A stretch of DNA of 64,000 nucleotides from an uncultured Eubacteriales bacterium (GTDB taxonomy: Bacteria; Bacillota_A; Clostridia; Oscillospirales; Oscillospiraceae): assembly GCA_900319835.1 (NCBI GenBank), contig ONPY01000001.1:1-64000 (forward strand), read 5' to 3'. A program made the position numbers and the translations under genes. The notes beneath the pieces are model-generated. The model had not been told where the DNA came from and made no database searches. It worked only from the letters and a program-made list of their open reading frames with translations. Positions 1 to 11,095 of this stretch are shown in pieces (within the stretch, counting starts at the first letter, position 1; the number at the start of each line of letters is the position of its first letter).

Positions 1-206
1 AAATAACGCGTCATTCCGAGCCAGTGAGCACACTGGCGTGGGAATCCGTTCTCCGGTGAAATGTCAGGAATCATGCGGCTTTCGGGGAATACGGATTGCA
101 CCCGCAGGGCGTACACCACACCAGTGACTTCGGTCACTGGTTCGCAATGACGAAAAACGGACTTTGTCTACAGTCTGAAACGCTGCCGAAAGGCAGCGTT
201 TTTCTG
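1..206. repeat. Intergenic stretch with long-form family A repeat
   Basis: No gene is visible here. About 9-182 holds a long copy of the dispersed family A repeat. It opens with GCGTCATTCCGAGCCAGTG, has an internal ACCAGTGACTTCGGTCACTGG palindrome and closes with TTCGCAATGACG, followed by a tail CTTTGTCTACAGTCTG. The same tail (with one change) is found at the long copy near 21,605-21,835, so the repeat unit is longer than the palindrome itself. The short reading frames across it look like chance. Confidence 0.7.
178..203. terminator. Bidirectional terminator after the MATE gene
   Basis: A perfect 10-bp stem (AAACGCTGCC / GGCAGCGTTT) with a GAAA tetraloop is flanked by A and T runs. It lies just past the stop codon of the leftward MATE gene and has a T run in the rightward direction. 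Confidence 0.7.
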
Positions 207-1598
207 TCAGGCGGAACCGTTTACCAGGTCGCGCACCCACTTGCGGCGCTTGACCAGGTAATAGCCCAGAAAGCACTTGGTAAACTCCATGCACTGCACC
301 GCGATGTACATGGGCAGGATGGGCAGGGCCGTGAAGCGGGAGAGGATGAAGGCCAGGGGCAGCACCAGCGTCCACTGGTACAGACTGTCAAAAACAAAGG
401 TGATAAGCACCTGTCCGCCCGCCCGCAGCGTGAAATAGCAGGAGTTGGTGAAGGCGTGCAGCGGCATGGACACCGCCACCACCAGCAGCAGCTGGGCGGC
501 GATGTGCCGGACGTTATCGGAGGTGTTGTACAGCCGCGGGGCCAGCGGGGCCAAAAAGGCCATGACCACACCCACGCCGGCGCAGAGGGCCACGGAAAAG
601 GCGATGAGCTTGCGGTCCTCGTCCACGGCGCGCTCCAGCTCCCCGGCGCCCAGCAGCTGGCCCACGATGATGGCGATGGCGTTGCCCATGGAGAGGAAGG
701 CGCAGAAGAAGAGGTTGGAGACCGTGGAGGAGATGTTCACCGCGGAGACCACCTCCAGCCCGCGCATGGAGTAGCACTGGTTGAGGATGGCCATGCCGCT
801 GGACCAGAGCAGTTCGTTGACCAGCAGGGGCAGGCCCTTGACCGCGATTTTGCGCAGCAGCTCGCCGGGGATGCGGAAGGTGGTGTAGGCCGTGTCCAGG
901 AAGGGGTTCTTCGCCCGGTGGCGATGGGTCCAGGTGAGGATGATGGCGCACTCGACATAGCGGGCGATCACCGTGGCGATGGCGGCGCCCTCCACCCCCA
1001 GGGCGGGCGCGCCCAGCTTGCCGAAGATCAGGATATAGTTGAGCACGAGATTGACCAGCACCGCCGTGATGCCCGCGTTCATGGGCACCAGGGTCTCCCC
1101 CGTCTCGCGCAGGGTGCTGGCGTAGGCCATCTGCAGGGCAAAGGGCGGGATCTGGAAGAGCATGATGCGCAGATACGCCCTGGCATGCGTCAGCGTTGCG
1201 GCCAGATCCAGCTTCTCGCCGCCCTCGTGGATGAACTGGAGGATCAGCGTCTCTCCGAAGAGCAGAAACAGCGCAATGAAGGCGACGGCGGCGACAGCGG
1301 CGATATAGAGCTTGGCGCGGAAGGTGTCCGCCACGCCGCGGTGGTTGCGGCTGCCATAGTACTGGGCGGTGAAGATGCCGGCGCCGGCCAGCCCGCCGAA
1401 GATGCAGAGGTTGAACACAAAGAGCAGCTGGTTGACGATGGCAACGCCGCTCATGGGCTCGGTGCCCACCTGGCCGACCATGACATTATCCAGAAGGCTG
1501 ACGAAGTTGGTGATCACATTCTGCACCAAAATCGGCAGCATGATGGTAAACAGCCGCCGGTAAAAGGCACGGTTTCCGATCAACCGCTTGACTTCCAT
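207..1598 (-). CDS. MATE family multidrug/Na+ antiporter
   Basis: This is a 463-residue polytopic membrane protein of the MATE exporter family, expected to expel organic cations or metabolites in exchange for Na+ or H+. It shows about twelve hydrophobic segments. The N-terminal half has family-typical stretches such as NFVSLLDNVMVGQVG and QLLFVFNLCIFGGLAGAGIF, and the second half repeats the fold. The start at ATG (MEVKRL) is preceded by AAAGGGG at normal spacing; the frame stays open upstream, but that part crosses the hairpin at 1671-1721 and looks non-coding. The BlaI-type regulator lies upstream, with a strong terminator between. Substrate is unknown. Confidence 0.9.
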   Translation of the reverse strand: MEVKRLIGNRAFYRRLFTIMLPILVQNVITNFVSLLDNVMVGQVGTEPMSGVAIVNQLLFVFNLCIFGGLAGAGIFTAQYYGSRNHRGVADTFRAKLYIAAVAAVAFIALFLLFGETLILQFIHEGGEKLDLAATLTHARAYLRIMLFQIPPFALQMAYASTLRETGETLVPMNAGITAVLVNLVLNYILIFGKLGAPALGVEGAAIATVIARYVECAIILTWTHRHRAKNPFLDTAYTTFRIPGELLRKIAVKGLPLLVNELLWSSGMAILNQCYSMRGLEVVSAVNISSTVSNLFFCAFLSMGNAIAIIVGQLLGAGELERAVDEDRKLIAFSVALCAGVGVVMAFLAPLAPRLYNTSDNVRHIAAQLLLVVAVSMPLHAFTNSCYFTLRAGGQVLITFVFDSLYQWTLVLPLAFILSRFTALPILPMYIAVQCMEFTKCFLGYYLVKRRKWVRDLVNGSA

Positions 1599-1670
1599 TC
1601 TTTCATCCCCTTTTTGTCGTGACGGTTTGCCAGTATACAGGAAGCAGAGACAAATTGCAAGCCATGCCGG

Positions 1671-1721
1671 GCAAAAAGCGGCCCGGGTTCCCCTGTCAGG
1701 AGAACCCGGGCCGCTTTTTGC
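1671..1721 (-). terminator. Strong terminator after the BlaI-type gene
   Basis: A near-perfect 20-bp stem carries AAAAAGCGGCCCGGGTTC on one arm and its complement on the other, ending in TTTTT on both strands. It separates the regulator (leftward) from the MATE gene. Confidence 0.85.
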
Positions 1722-1731
1722 CCGGACGCTT

Positions 1732-2106
1732 TCAGCCCAGGCTCTGTTTCTTCGCTTCGATCTTTTCCGCGAAGCGATCCAGCAGTTCCGCATTTACGCT
1801 CTTGCTGCTCAGCAGCGCGTCAAACAGCATGTCCAGCTTGTCCGCGTTCACGGAGAATATGTTCTCCGTATAATACTCCTCCCCGGAGATCTGCTGCTCA
1901 TAGAGCCGCCCATAGGATTTGCCGCTGCGGGCAAAGCCTCCTTCGGCAATGGCGCCCTTGGCAAGCAATCGGTTGAGAAGAATATGGACAGAATTGTCCT
2001 TCCATGTTTTGTCCACGGACAGTTCCAGGATCTCCCCGCGTGTCAGGGGTCTGCCTGCCGCCCAGATGACATTCATGATTTCCAGTTCACTTCTGGTTAA
2101 TTCCAC
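1732..2106 (-). CDS. BlaI/MecI/CopY family transcriptional regulator
   Basis: This 124-residue winged-helix protein begins with ELTRSELEIMNVIWAAGRPLT, the typical opening of BlaI/MecI/CopY repressors, followed by the recognition region (DNSVHILLNRLLAKG) and a C-terminal dimerisation region. The family represses beta-lactamase or copper genes and is inactivated by proteolysis or metal. The start chosen is GTG at 2106, with GGGAGG 7 nt upstream; longer in-frame starts would add a non-family extension. No BlaR-type sensor lies beside it and no clear TACA-N-TGTA operator was found. The neighbouring MATE gene is a possible but unproven target. Confidence 0.85.
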   Translation of the reverse strand: MELTRSELEIMNVIWAAGRPLTRGEILELSVDKTWKDNSVHILLNRLLAKGAIAEGGFARSGKSYGRLYEQQISGEEYYTENIFSVNADKLDMLFDALLSSKSVNAELLDRFAEKIEAKKQSLG

Positions 2107-2271
2107 ACGCTCGCCTCCCGCGGTCCGGTCCGCGCTCTGGTGCCCCGTGCCGACTTGCACGCCATTCATTCTGCGCGGAGAAAAGTACACTCCAACAGTA
2201 TGTATTTTATTCCTGTGCTTTCCAGAAGTCAAGCATTTTTATTCAGTTTGTTTCGAGGGCGAGTTTGTTTT

Positions 2272-2703
2272 TTATAACAGAGCTGAAAGTTCCCCTAATA
2301 TTTCCAGCTTCTGAACCATCAGCAGTTCGGCGGTCACTCCATTTCCGGGGACCAGCCGGCCGCTGAAGCTGCCGTCGTATATTTTTCCATTTCCGCAGGA
2401 GGGGCTGCGCTCCTTGAGCAGGGCCTTCCGGCAGTCGAAGCGCTTGGCAAGGCGCAGGGCCGTCTCGGCGCCGCGGCGGTATTCCGCCGTCACGTCCCGG
2501 CCGGAGCGGCTCACGACGCGCGCTCCCTGCCGCTCGCTCGGCTCGCGCGGGACAGGCAGGCCGCCCGCCACCTCGGGGCAGACGGGGATCAGGCGGTATG
2601 TTTTGCGCAGGGCGGCCAGCGTCTCCGGCGGCAGGGCGTTGTTCCCGCCGCTGTACTTGCAGTTTGCCCCCAGCAGGCAGGCGCTGATCAGCAGAGCTTC
2701 CAT
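2272..2703 (-). CDS. DUF523 domain-containing protein
   Basis: This is a 143-residue DUF523 protein. The N-terminus LLISACLLGANCKYSGGNN and the later VCPEVAGGLPVPREPSE and KERSPSCG motifs are the conserved blocks of the family. The cysteines in CLLG-C, CPE and SPSCG suggest metal or Fe-S binding, but biochemical function is not established. AGGAGG lies 5 nt before the ATG. It is the last gene of a three-gene operon, starting 2 nt after the rhomboid stop. Confidence 0.88.
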   Translation of the reverse strand: MEALLISACLLGANCKYSGGNNALPPETLAALRKTYRLIPVCPEVAGGLPVPREPSERQGARVVSRSGRDVTAEYRRGAETALRLAKRFDCRKALLKERSPSCGNGKIYDGSFSGRLVPGNGVTAELLMVQKLEILGELSALL

Positions 2704-2705
2704 GC

Positions 2706-3272
2706 CTACCTCCTCATGCTCAGGCCCAGGAGGGCCCCGCAGACACCGCCAATGATGTGTGTCAGCTGGGAGACGTTGTCCGAGAGCGTCACGCCGCGCA
2801 CCACCTCGCCGCCGATGTACAGCACCAGCACCAAAATCAGCGTCAGCGGAATGCAGCCGTCCCGCATGCCGGAGAGGGAGGACATGGCGATCATCATGAA
2901 CACGATGCCCGAGGCGCCCATCAGGGCGGTGCCCGGGAAAAAGAGCCAATGCACCATGCCGGAGACCAGCGCTGTCAGGAAGATGGCCCAGAAGAGAGGA
3001 CGGCTGCCGTATTTTTCCTCCAGCGGCGGACCCACCACCAGGATCATCATGAGATTGCCGAGCAGGTGGGAATAGCTGCTGTGGCCCAGCACGTGCAGCA
3101 CAAAGCGCGGGTAGGTGCCAAGGTCGCTCCAGCCGGAGCGGTAGACGCTGAACCACGCCGCGGTGCTGCGGCCGTTTGTCAGATGGTGCAGCCACAGTAC
3201 CAGAAGACAGGCCAGGGAAAAGCTCAGCACCACGGGGGAATTGTACTGGATGCGGAAGCTGCCGCGCCTCAT
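2706..3272 (-). CDS. Rhomboid family intramembrane serine protease
   Basis: This 188-residue membrane protein has about six hydrophobic segments. It carries the rhomboid serine motif GASG (in [10 protein letters not shown]) and a downstream histidine in [13 protein letters not shown], which together form the Ser-His dyad. [17 protein letters not shown] matches the conserved loop/TM2 HxxxxHxxxN region. Such proteases cut transmembrane segments of other proteins within the membrane. The start ATG overlaps the stop of the macro-domain gene as ATGA, so the two are translationally coupled. Substrates are unknown. Confidence 0.88.
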   Translation of the reverse strand: MRRGSFRIQYNSPVVLSFSLACLLVLWLHHLTNGRSTAAWFSVYRSGWSDLGTYPRFVLHVLGHSSYSHLLGNLMMILVVGPPLEEKYGSRPLFWAIFLTALVSGMVHWLFFPGTALMGASGIVFMMIAMSSLSGMRDGCIPLTLILVLVLYIGGEVVRGVTLSDNVSQLTHIIGGVCGALLGLSMRR

Positions 3273-3790
3273 GCTCTCTCCTCCAGTGCCCGCAGAGCCG
3301 CGTCGTAATAGCCCTTGGTGCGCGCGTCAAAGCAGACCATGCGCACCCGCTCGATCTCCGGATGCGCGCCGAGGAAGTCCGCAATGGTGCCGATGGCGAT
3401 GGTCGCGGCCCTGTCCAGCGGGAAGTGGTAGACCCCGGTGGAGATGGAGGGGAAGTCCACGGTTTTCAGGCCGTTTGCCGCCGCCAGCTCCAGGCAGCTG
3501 CGGTAACAGGAGGCCAGCAGCTCCGGCTCGTGCCGGTCGCCCCCGTGCCAGACGGGGCCGGGGGTGTGGATGACGAACTTTGCCGGCAGGCGGTAGCCTC
3601 TGGTGAGTTTGGCCTCGCCGGTTTTGCAGCCGTGGAGGGTGCGGCACTCGGCCAGCAGCTCGGGCCCCGCGGCCCTGTGGATGGCGCCGTCCACCCCGCC
3701 GCCGCCCAACAGCGTGGTGTTGGCGGCGTTGACGATGGCGTCCACCGCCTGCCTGGTGATGTCGCCCTGGATGATTTCAATGCGTGTCAT
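3269..3790 (-). CDS. Macro domain protein, probable O-acetyl-ADP-ribose deacetylase
   Basis: This is a 173-residue stand-alone macro domain. [35 protein letters not shown] contains the ADP-ribose binding blocks ([18 protein letters not shown]), and [11 protein letters not shown] is the second phosphate loop. Homologues remove acetyl or ADP-ribose groups from ADP-ribosylated compounds. The start MTRIEI is preceded by AAAGGA. It is the first gene of the macro-rhomboid-DUF523 operon; why these three sit together is unknown. Confidence 0.92.
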   Translation of the reverse strand: MTRIEIIQGDITRQAVDAIVNAANTTLLGGGGVDGAIHRAAGPELLAECRTLHGCKTGEAKLTRGYRLPAKFVIHTPGPVWHGGDRHEPELLASCYRSCLELAAANGLKTVDFPSISTGVYHFPLDRAATIAIGTIADFLGAHPEIERVRMVCFDARTKGYYDAALRALEERA

Positions 3791-4159
3791 ATGTTTTTTC
3801 CTTTCAACGGATCGCCGGTAAATGTCCAATACCTTTAAACTTCAGAGCCGCAGGGGAGCTCGAGGGGGCAAGGCCCGCCTCGAATACAATAAACCGCCGT
3901 CTGGAAAGCTTGTAAACAAGCTTTCCAGATAACAGCATTTTGCCACAAGCAAAATGCTCGGCGGCTGAGCGCAGTCAAGAAACTCCGCAAGGAGATTCTT
4001 GACAAGCGGGGAGGGGCGGCGCCCCTCCCCTGCTGTTCAATCTGCCATTCCGAGCCGCGCAGCAGCGAAGAATCTCAAGCCGCAAAGGCCGTACAGACGT
4101 GTCCGTTTGAGATCCTTCGCTTCGCTCAGGATGACGCTGTAATTGCTGCGTACTGCGGA
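3791..4159. repeat. Gene-free stretch with a hairpin cluster and family A repeat
   Basis: No gene is seen. From 3894 to 4030 there is a dense set of stem-loops. An outer stem CCGCCG/CGGCGG encloses two perfect hairpins (3901-3928 and 3935-3957). These are followed by a hairpin with one mismatch (3974-4003) and a G/C hairpin (4008-4030). Then 4045-4136 is a family A variant running from CATTCCGAGCC to CAGGATGACG. Confidence 0.65.
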
Positions 4160-6505
<2,346 letters not shown>

Positions 6506-6542
6506 GGAATTCCTCCGAAAACTAGGCTCAAAGGGGTGCGCC

Positions 6543-7259
6543 TTACAGCAGCGCACCCGTGATGGTGTCGAAGATCAGGAAAAATCTGCCGAGGGTGGTA
6601 TGGGCCATGGTCTCCTTGCCGATGATAAGGCCCAGAAAGCTCAGAAGCCAGCACAGCAGCACGCAGTATAAAAAGCCCTTGCCAAAGCCCAGCACCGCCC
6701 CGCCGATCTCATCCAGGTTCTCCATGTTGGGAAGCCGGAAAGAGAGGTTCCCGATGCTGGCCAGCGCCACCAGCAGGATCAAAATCAGCAGGAAGGCGAT
6801 GACCGTGGTCATGACCTTGGTGACGGTGTCGCACACCACGGCGACCACCGCGTCGGTCATGCTCACGCCGCTCTCCTGGGCGTAGGCCACCGCGTCGGCC
6901 GCCAGCTCCTCGGCCCGCTTTTCATAGAGGCCGAGGTCGCTGAGGCACTCATAGGCGTAGTCGTAGCGCAGGGAGCTGTCCTGCTGGAGAATGTCGTCCA
7001 GCGACAGGTCGCTGCTGCCGTAGCCCATGCGCTCGAGGATGACGTTGCGGTTCTTGCTGGAATCCACATAGCCGTCCACAAAGGGCTCCAGCGCGGGGAC
7101 TACCTCGTGTGCATAGGCCGCCGAGAGGATATTCGCCCCCAACAGGGAGATGATAATGGCGAGAATGCCCGCCACGCCGCCCACCAGGCCGCGCTTGTAG
7201 CCGTTCCAGGTGCACAGGGCGATGATGATAATCAGAACAATGTCAATAATAGCTTTCAT
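6543..7259 (-). CDS. CvpA family membrane protein
   Basis: This 238-residue protein starts with IDIVLIIIIALCTWNGYKRGLVGGVAGILAIIISLLGA, a typical CvpA/colicin V production-type N-terminus. It then has a soluble middle (about residues 55-130) and two more hydrophobic segments, including ILILLVALASIGNLSFRLPNMENLDEIGGAVLGFGKGFLYCVLLCWLLSFL. The family is linked to envelope processes and stress but its activity is not known. It probably heads an operon with the clpE-like gene. Confidence 0.82.
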   Translation of the reverse strand: MKAIIDIVLIIIIALCTWNGYKRGLVGGVAGILAIIISLLGANILSAAYAHEVVPALEPFVDGYVDSSKNRNVILERMGYGSSDLSLDDILQQDSSLRYDYAYECLSDLGLYEKRAEELAADAVAYAQESGVSMTDAVVAVVCDTVTKVMTTVIAFLLILILLVALASIGNLSFRLPNMENLDEIGGAVLGFGKGFLYCVLLCWLLSFLGLIIGKETMAHTTLGRFFLIFDTITGALL

Positions 7260-7329
7260 ATGTACCCGTCATCCTTTGCAGAACCAGTACTTGATTTTAG
7301 CATATCTTTGTGAACAAATATAGCGCAAT

Positions 7330-8097
7330 TTAGTGTCTGGCCATCATGTCCCCCGCGGGGCCGTCGTACCAGACGCGGTTGAGATAGAGACCCTGGGGCG
7401 GCATGGTGGGGCCGGTGAGACGCCGGTCGCCCTTTTCGAGTAATTCCGGGATCTCCTCCGGCAGAAGCTTGCCGTAGCTGGCATAGACCATGGTGCCCAC
7501 CATGGCCCGGCACATGTTGTAGAGAAAACCGTCGGCGCAGATGGAGACGGTGATGAGTTCCCCGTCCCGCTCCACCCGGCACCAGTACACGGTGCGGACG
7601 GTGGTCTTTGTCTCCGTGCCCACGGAGCGCACGGCGCGAAAATCGTGCGTGCCCTCAAAGGCCGCCGCGGCTCGCTCCATGAGCTGCAGATCCAGGTGCT
7701 GCGGGTAGAAGCAGACCCGCTTTTCCAAAAAGGGATCGCGGATGTTGCTGTTCCATATTTTATAGATATATTCTTTTTTTATGCACGAGGAGATGGCGTT
7801 GAACGCCTCGGGCACCTCCACCGCCTCCAGCACCGCGATGTCCTCCGGCAGGCGGGAATTGAGGGCCAGAGGCAGGCGCGAAAGCGGGATGCGGTTGTCG
7901 CTGTGGAAGTTTGCACAGTAGCGCAGGGCGTGTACGCCCGCGTCTGTCCTGCCGCAGCCCACAACGCGCAGCCGCTCCCCGGTGGCCTTGAAGACGGCCT
8001 GCTCCAGGGTCTCACACACGGTGATGTCGTTTTTCTGCACCTGCCAGCCGTGGTAGCGGCTGCCGTCATAGCGCAGGCAAAGGGCGATGTTTTTCAT
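7330..8097 (-). CDS. truA: tRNA pseudouridine(38-40) synthase TruA
   Basis: This 255-residue enzyme isomerises uridines 38-40 in the tRNA anticodon stem. The catalytic motif GCGRTDAGVHAL carries the nucleophilic Asp. Family blocks RYDGSRYHGWQVQ near the N-terminus and DGFLYNMCRAMVGT near the C-terminus are intact, and the length is normal. The ATG overlaps the ecfT stop (ATGA), giving the ecfA1-ecfA2-ecfT-truA operon common in Firmicutes, here away from the ribosomal protein genes. Confidence 0.96.
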   Translation of the reverse strand: MKNIALCLRYDGSRYHGWQVQKNDITVCETLEQAVFKATGERLRVVGCGRTDAGVHALRYCANFHSDNRIPLSRLPLALNSRLPEDIAVLEAVEVPEAFNAISSCIKKEYIYKIWNSNIRDPFLEKRVCFYPQHLDLQLMERAAAAFEGTHDFRAVRSVGTETKTTVRTVYWCRVERDGELITVSICADGFLYNMCRAMVGTMVYASYGKLLPEEIPELLEKGDRRLTGPTMPPQGLYLNRVWYDGPAGDMMARH

Positions 8098-8891
8098 AGT
8101 CCCAGTCTTTTCACGGTAATCATGGCCGCGAGGAAGGCAAAGCCCAGCAAGAGCGCCGCCCAGTCCCGGCCCGCCATCTTGAGCTGCTTCATGCGCGTGC
8201 GCCCCTCGCCGCCGTGGTAGCAGCGGCTCTCCATGGCCACCGCCAGCTCGTCGGCCCGCTTAAAGGCCGAGACGAACAGCGGCACCAGGATCGGCAGCAG
8301 CGCCTTGGCCCGGCTGAAGAGACTGCCGGTCTCAAAGTCCGCGCCGCGGGCCTTCTGGGCGGACATGATCTTGTCGGTCTCGCTGATGAGGGTGGGGATG
8401 AAGCGCAGGGCCATGCTCATCATAATGGTCATCTCATGCACCGGGACCCTGAGCTTTTTCAGGGGATTTAAGAGCAGCTCCAGCCCGTCGGTCAGGGCGA
8501 TGGGGCTGGTGGTGTAGGTCAACAGGAAGGTGCCGGAGATGAGCAGCACGATGCGCAGGATCATCTGCGCCGCCCGCGCGAGGCCCTCCCAGGTGATGAT
8601 CCACCCGGGGCGCACCGGAGTACCGGTGGTGTAAAAGATGTTCAGCAGCGCCGTCAGGGCGATGATGAACAGCATGGGCCTGACGCCCTTGAACATGGTG
8701 CGGGGCTTGATTTTCGCCAGCGTCATGCAGCCGAGCGCCGCCAGTGTCACAAGACCGTAGCCCAGCCAGGAATTTGCCTGGAACAGGGCCACGATGTAGA
8801 CGATCACCAAAATCAGCTTGGTGCGCGGATCCAGCCGGTGGACCGGCGTGTCGCCGGGGAAGTACTGGCCGAGGGTGATGTCCTTCAGCAT
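8094..8891 (-). CDS. ecfT: ECF transporter transmembrane component EcfT
   Basis: This 265-residue membrane protein couples ATP hydrolysis by EcfA1/EcfA2 to interchangeable S-components that bind vitamins or transition metals. RLDPRTKLILVIVYIVALF opens the family. The cytoplasmic coupling helices carry the Ala-Arg-Gly signature (QKARGA) and a second Arg motif (AMESRCYHGG). It overlaps ecfA2 by 7 nt and truA by 4 nt. No S-component gene is present in this window, as expected for a shared group II module. Confidence 0.94.
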   Translation of the reverse strand: MLKDITLGQYFPGDTPVHRLDPRTKLILVIVYIVALFQANSWLGYGLVTLAALGCMTLAKIKPRTMFKGVRPMLFIIALTALLNIFYTTGTPVRPGWIITWEGLARAAQMILRIVLLISGTFLLTYTTSPIALTDGLELLLNPLKKLRVPVHEMTIMMSMALRFIPTLISETDKIMSAQKARGADFETGSLFSRAKALLPILVPLFVSAFKRADELAVAMESRCYHGGEGRTRMKQLKMAGRDWAALLLGFAFLAAMITVKRLGL

Positions 8892-9745
8892 GCGCTCCCC
8901 TCCTTTGCCGCCAGCAGAGCCGCGAGCAGCTGCTCATGGCTGTAGATGCTCTCCGGCAGGGGCACGCCCCGCTTTCTGAGCGCCATGGCAAGCTCGGTGG
9001 CCTTGGGCACGTTCAGGCCGATGGCCGTCAGCTCCCCGGCGCGGGCAAAGATCTCGGCGGGGGTGCCGTCCATGGCGACGCCGCCCCGGTCAAAGACGAC
9101 GATGCGCTCGGCAATGCGGGCCACCTCGTCCATGCTGTGGCTGACCCAGAGCACCGTGGCGCCGGATTTTTCCCGGTAGTTGCGGATGTTGGAGAGGATG
9201 CGCTCACAGCCCGCGGGGTCGAGACCCGCGGTGGGCTCGTCCAGCACCAGCACCTGGGGACGCATGGCAATGACGCCCGCGATGGCGATGCGCCGCTTCT
9301 GCCCGCCGGAGAGCTCCAGCGGGGATTTTTCGAACAGCTCCTCGGCAACGCCCGTGAAGGCGGCGGCCTCGCGCACGCGCACGTCGATCTCTGCTTTGGA
9401 GAGCTTCATGTTTGTCGGCCCGAAGGCGATGTCCCGGTAGACCGTCTCCTCAAAGAGCTGATACTCCGGGTACTGAAACACCAGGCCGACCTTCCACTTT
9501 TCGTCGCGCCGGGAGTACTTGTCGCGGTTGATGTCCGCGCCGTCCAGCAGCACCTGCCCGGCCGAGGGCTGGAGCAGGGCGTTGAGATGCTGGATGAAGG
9601 TGGACTTGCCGGAGCCGGTGTGGCCGATGATAGCCGCCAGCTGCCCCTGCGGGATCGTAAGCGCCACATTCTCGATGGCGACCTTTTCAAAGGGCGTGTC
9701 CGCGCTGTAGACGTGGCACAGGCCGCGGGTCAGAATTTCCGCCAT
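8885..9745 (-). CDS. ecfA2: ECF transporter ATPase EcfA2
   Basis: This 286-residue ABC ATPase has Walker A GHTGSGKST, Q-loop VFQYPEYQLFEETV, signature LSGGQKRR, Walker B VLVLDEPTAGLD and switch His in WVSHSMDE. The C-terminal extension is typical of energy-coupling-factor ATPases. The ATG (MAEIL) starts 1 nt after the ecfA1 stop, with AAAGGGGG inside the end of ecfA1 as ribosome binding site. It acts as a heterodimer with EcfA1 on EcfT. Confidence 0.95.
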   Translation of the reverse strand: MAEILTRGLCHVYSADTPFEKVAIENVALTIPQGQLAAIIGHTGSGKSTFIQHLNALLQPSAGQVLLDGADINRDKYSRRDEKWKVGLVFQYPEYQLFEETVYRDIAFGPTNMKLSKAEIDVRVREAAAFTGVAEELFEKSPLELSGGQKRRIAIAGVIAMRPQVLVLDEPTAGLDPAGCERILSNIRNYREKSGATVLWVSHSMDEVARIAERIVVFDRGGVAMDGTPAEIFARAGELTAIGLNVPKATELAMALRKRGVPLPESIYSHEQLLAALLAAKEGSAC

Positions 9746-9746
9746 G

Positions 9747-10598
9747 TCAGCGTACCCCCTTTGCCCGCTCGAGCGCCGCGGCGATCTCATCGGCGCAGCC
9801 CTCCGTGTCGAGGCGCTCTTCCGGCAGTTTCAGCCCCGCCTGGCGCAGGTCGTGCAGCAGGCGCGCCGTCTCCGGCACGCTCAGCCCCTCGCGCTCCATG
9901 AGGGCCATGTCCGCGAAGATCTCCGCGGGCTTGCCGTCGGCGGCGATTTTTCCGTCGGACAGGATGAGCAGACGGTCGGCGCCGATACACTCATCCATGT
10001 GGTGGGTGATGAGCACGACTGTGATGCCCTTTGCCCGGCAGAGCGTGAAGGCGGTGTCCACCACCTCGCGCCGGCCCTGGGGGTCGAGCATGGCGGTGGG
10101 CTCATCGAGCACGATGATCTCCGGCTGCATGGCGATGACGCCCGCGATGGCGACGCGCTGCTTCTGGCCGCCCGAGAGCAGGTGCGGCGCGTGCAGCCGC
10201 TGATCGTACATGCCGACCTGCCGGAGCGCGCTGTCGACCCGCTCGCGGATCTTCTGCGGCTCCACACCGAGGTTCTCCGGGGCAAAGGCCACGTCATCCT
10301 CCACCACGTTTGCCACGATCTGGTTGTCCGGGTTCTGGAAGACCATGCCCACTCTGCGGCGCACCTCCAGAAGATTGGCCTCCTCGGACGTGTCAAAGCC
10401 GCAGACGGTCACCCGCCCCGCGTCCGGGACCAGGATGGCGTTCATGTGCTTGGCCAGCGTGGACTTGCCGGAGCCGTTGTGGCCGAGAACGGCCACAAAG
10501 CTCCCCCGCTCGATCGCGAGATTGATCCCGCAGAGGCTCTCCAGCTCGTCCCCGGGATAGGTATAGTGTACGTTTTCAAATACGATGACTGGTTCCAA
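9747..10598 (-). CDS. ecfA1: ECF transporter ATPase EcfA1
   Basis: This 283-residue ABC ATPase has Walker A GHNGSGKST, Q-loop VFQNPDNQIVANVVEDDVAF (the Asn-Gln pair typical of EcfA1), signature LSGGQKQR and Walker B IIVLDEPTAMLD. The best start is TTG at 10598 (LEPVIVFENVHYTYPG), with GAGG 7 nt upstream. The in-frame ATG at 10712 lies inside a family B repeat and is unlikely. It is the first gene of the ecf-truA operon. Confidence 0.93.
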   Translation of the reverse strand: MEPVIVFENVHYTYPGDELESLCGINLAIERGSFVAVLGHNGSGKSTLAKHMNAILVPDAGRVTVCGFDTSEEANLLEVRRRVGMVFQNPDNQIVANVVEDDVAFAPENLGVEPQKIRERVDSALRQVGMYDQRLHAPHLLSGGQKQRVAIAGVIAMQPEIIVLDEPTAMLDPQGRREVVDTAFTLCRAKGITVVLITHHMDECIGADRLLILSDGKIAADGKPAEIFADMALMEREGLSVPETARLLHDLRQAGLKLPEERLDTEGCADEIAAALERAKGVR

Positions 10599-11095
10599 GT
10601 TCGTTCCTCGATTGATGAGTTTGGCGGGTGGAATACGGGTGCGCCCACGGTGCAAAGCACAAGCCGATCCCTCCGCCCCTTTGGGGCACCTCCCTTTCGC
10701 AAAGGGAGGCATTTGCAGAATCTGTTCATGGCCCCCCTGCCTAAAGGGGGCTGTCAGCGAAGCTGACTGGGGGGGCGGATATCACTGTCCGCAGAACAGA
10801 CAGCTCAACTCTATACTCCACACGGTTAATCATTTCCCGCCCTCCTGTTCCCAAATCAGAACCCAGCAAAGCAGGTCTGATTGGGAAAGAAAGAAGGAGC
10901 CGATGGATATGGAGTTTTCGCGGCTCCTTTGGAAACCGCGGAAACGGAATGGAATCGGCTTCTTCTGACGGGAGCGGAAGTCAGCTCTTGCCGCCTTGCC
11001 GCGTTTACGGCTCCCGGCCCCGCGTTCGCCTGGGGCCGCCAGCCGTGCGGCTGCGGAGAAAGCTGCCTTCCTTCCTCTGCCCCCGGCAGCGGAAG
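10599..11095. repeat. Gene-free stretch with two family B repeat units
   Basis: No convincing gene is seen. Two family B units lie at about 10,665-10,710 (CCTCCCTTT CGC AAAGGGAGG hairpin) and 10,731-10,777 (CTAAAGGGGGCTGTCAGCG followed by AAGCTGACTGGGGGGG). The rest, including a near-duplicated GCGGAAGTCAGCT at about 10,975 and 11,090, shows no gene structure. Confidence 0.55.

Noticed and set aside
96..1622. Long rightward frame of 508 codons across the MATE gene
   Set aside because: It is the mirror of the MATE coding strand in G+C-rich DNA, with low-complexity His/Gln/Gly composition and no family resemblance.
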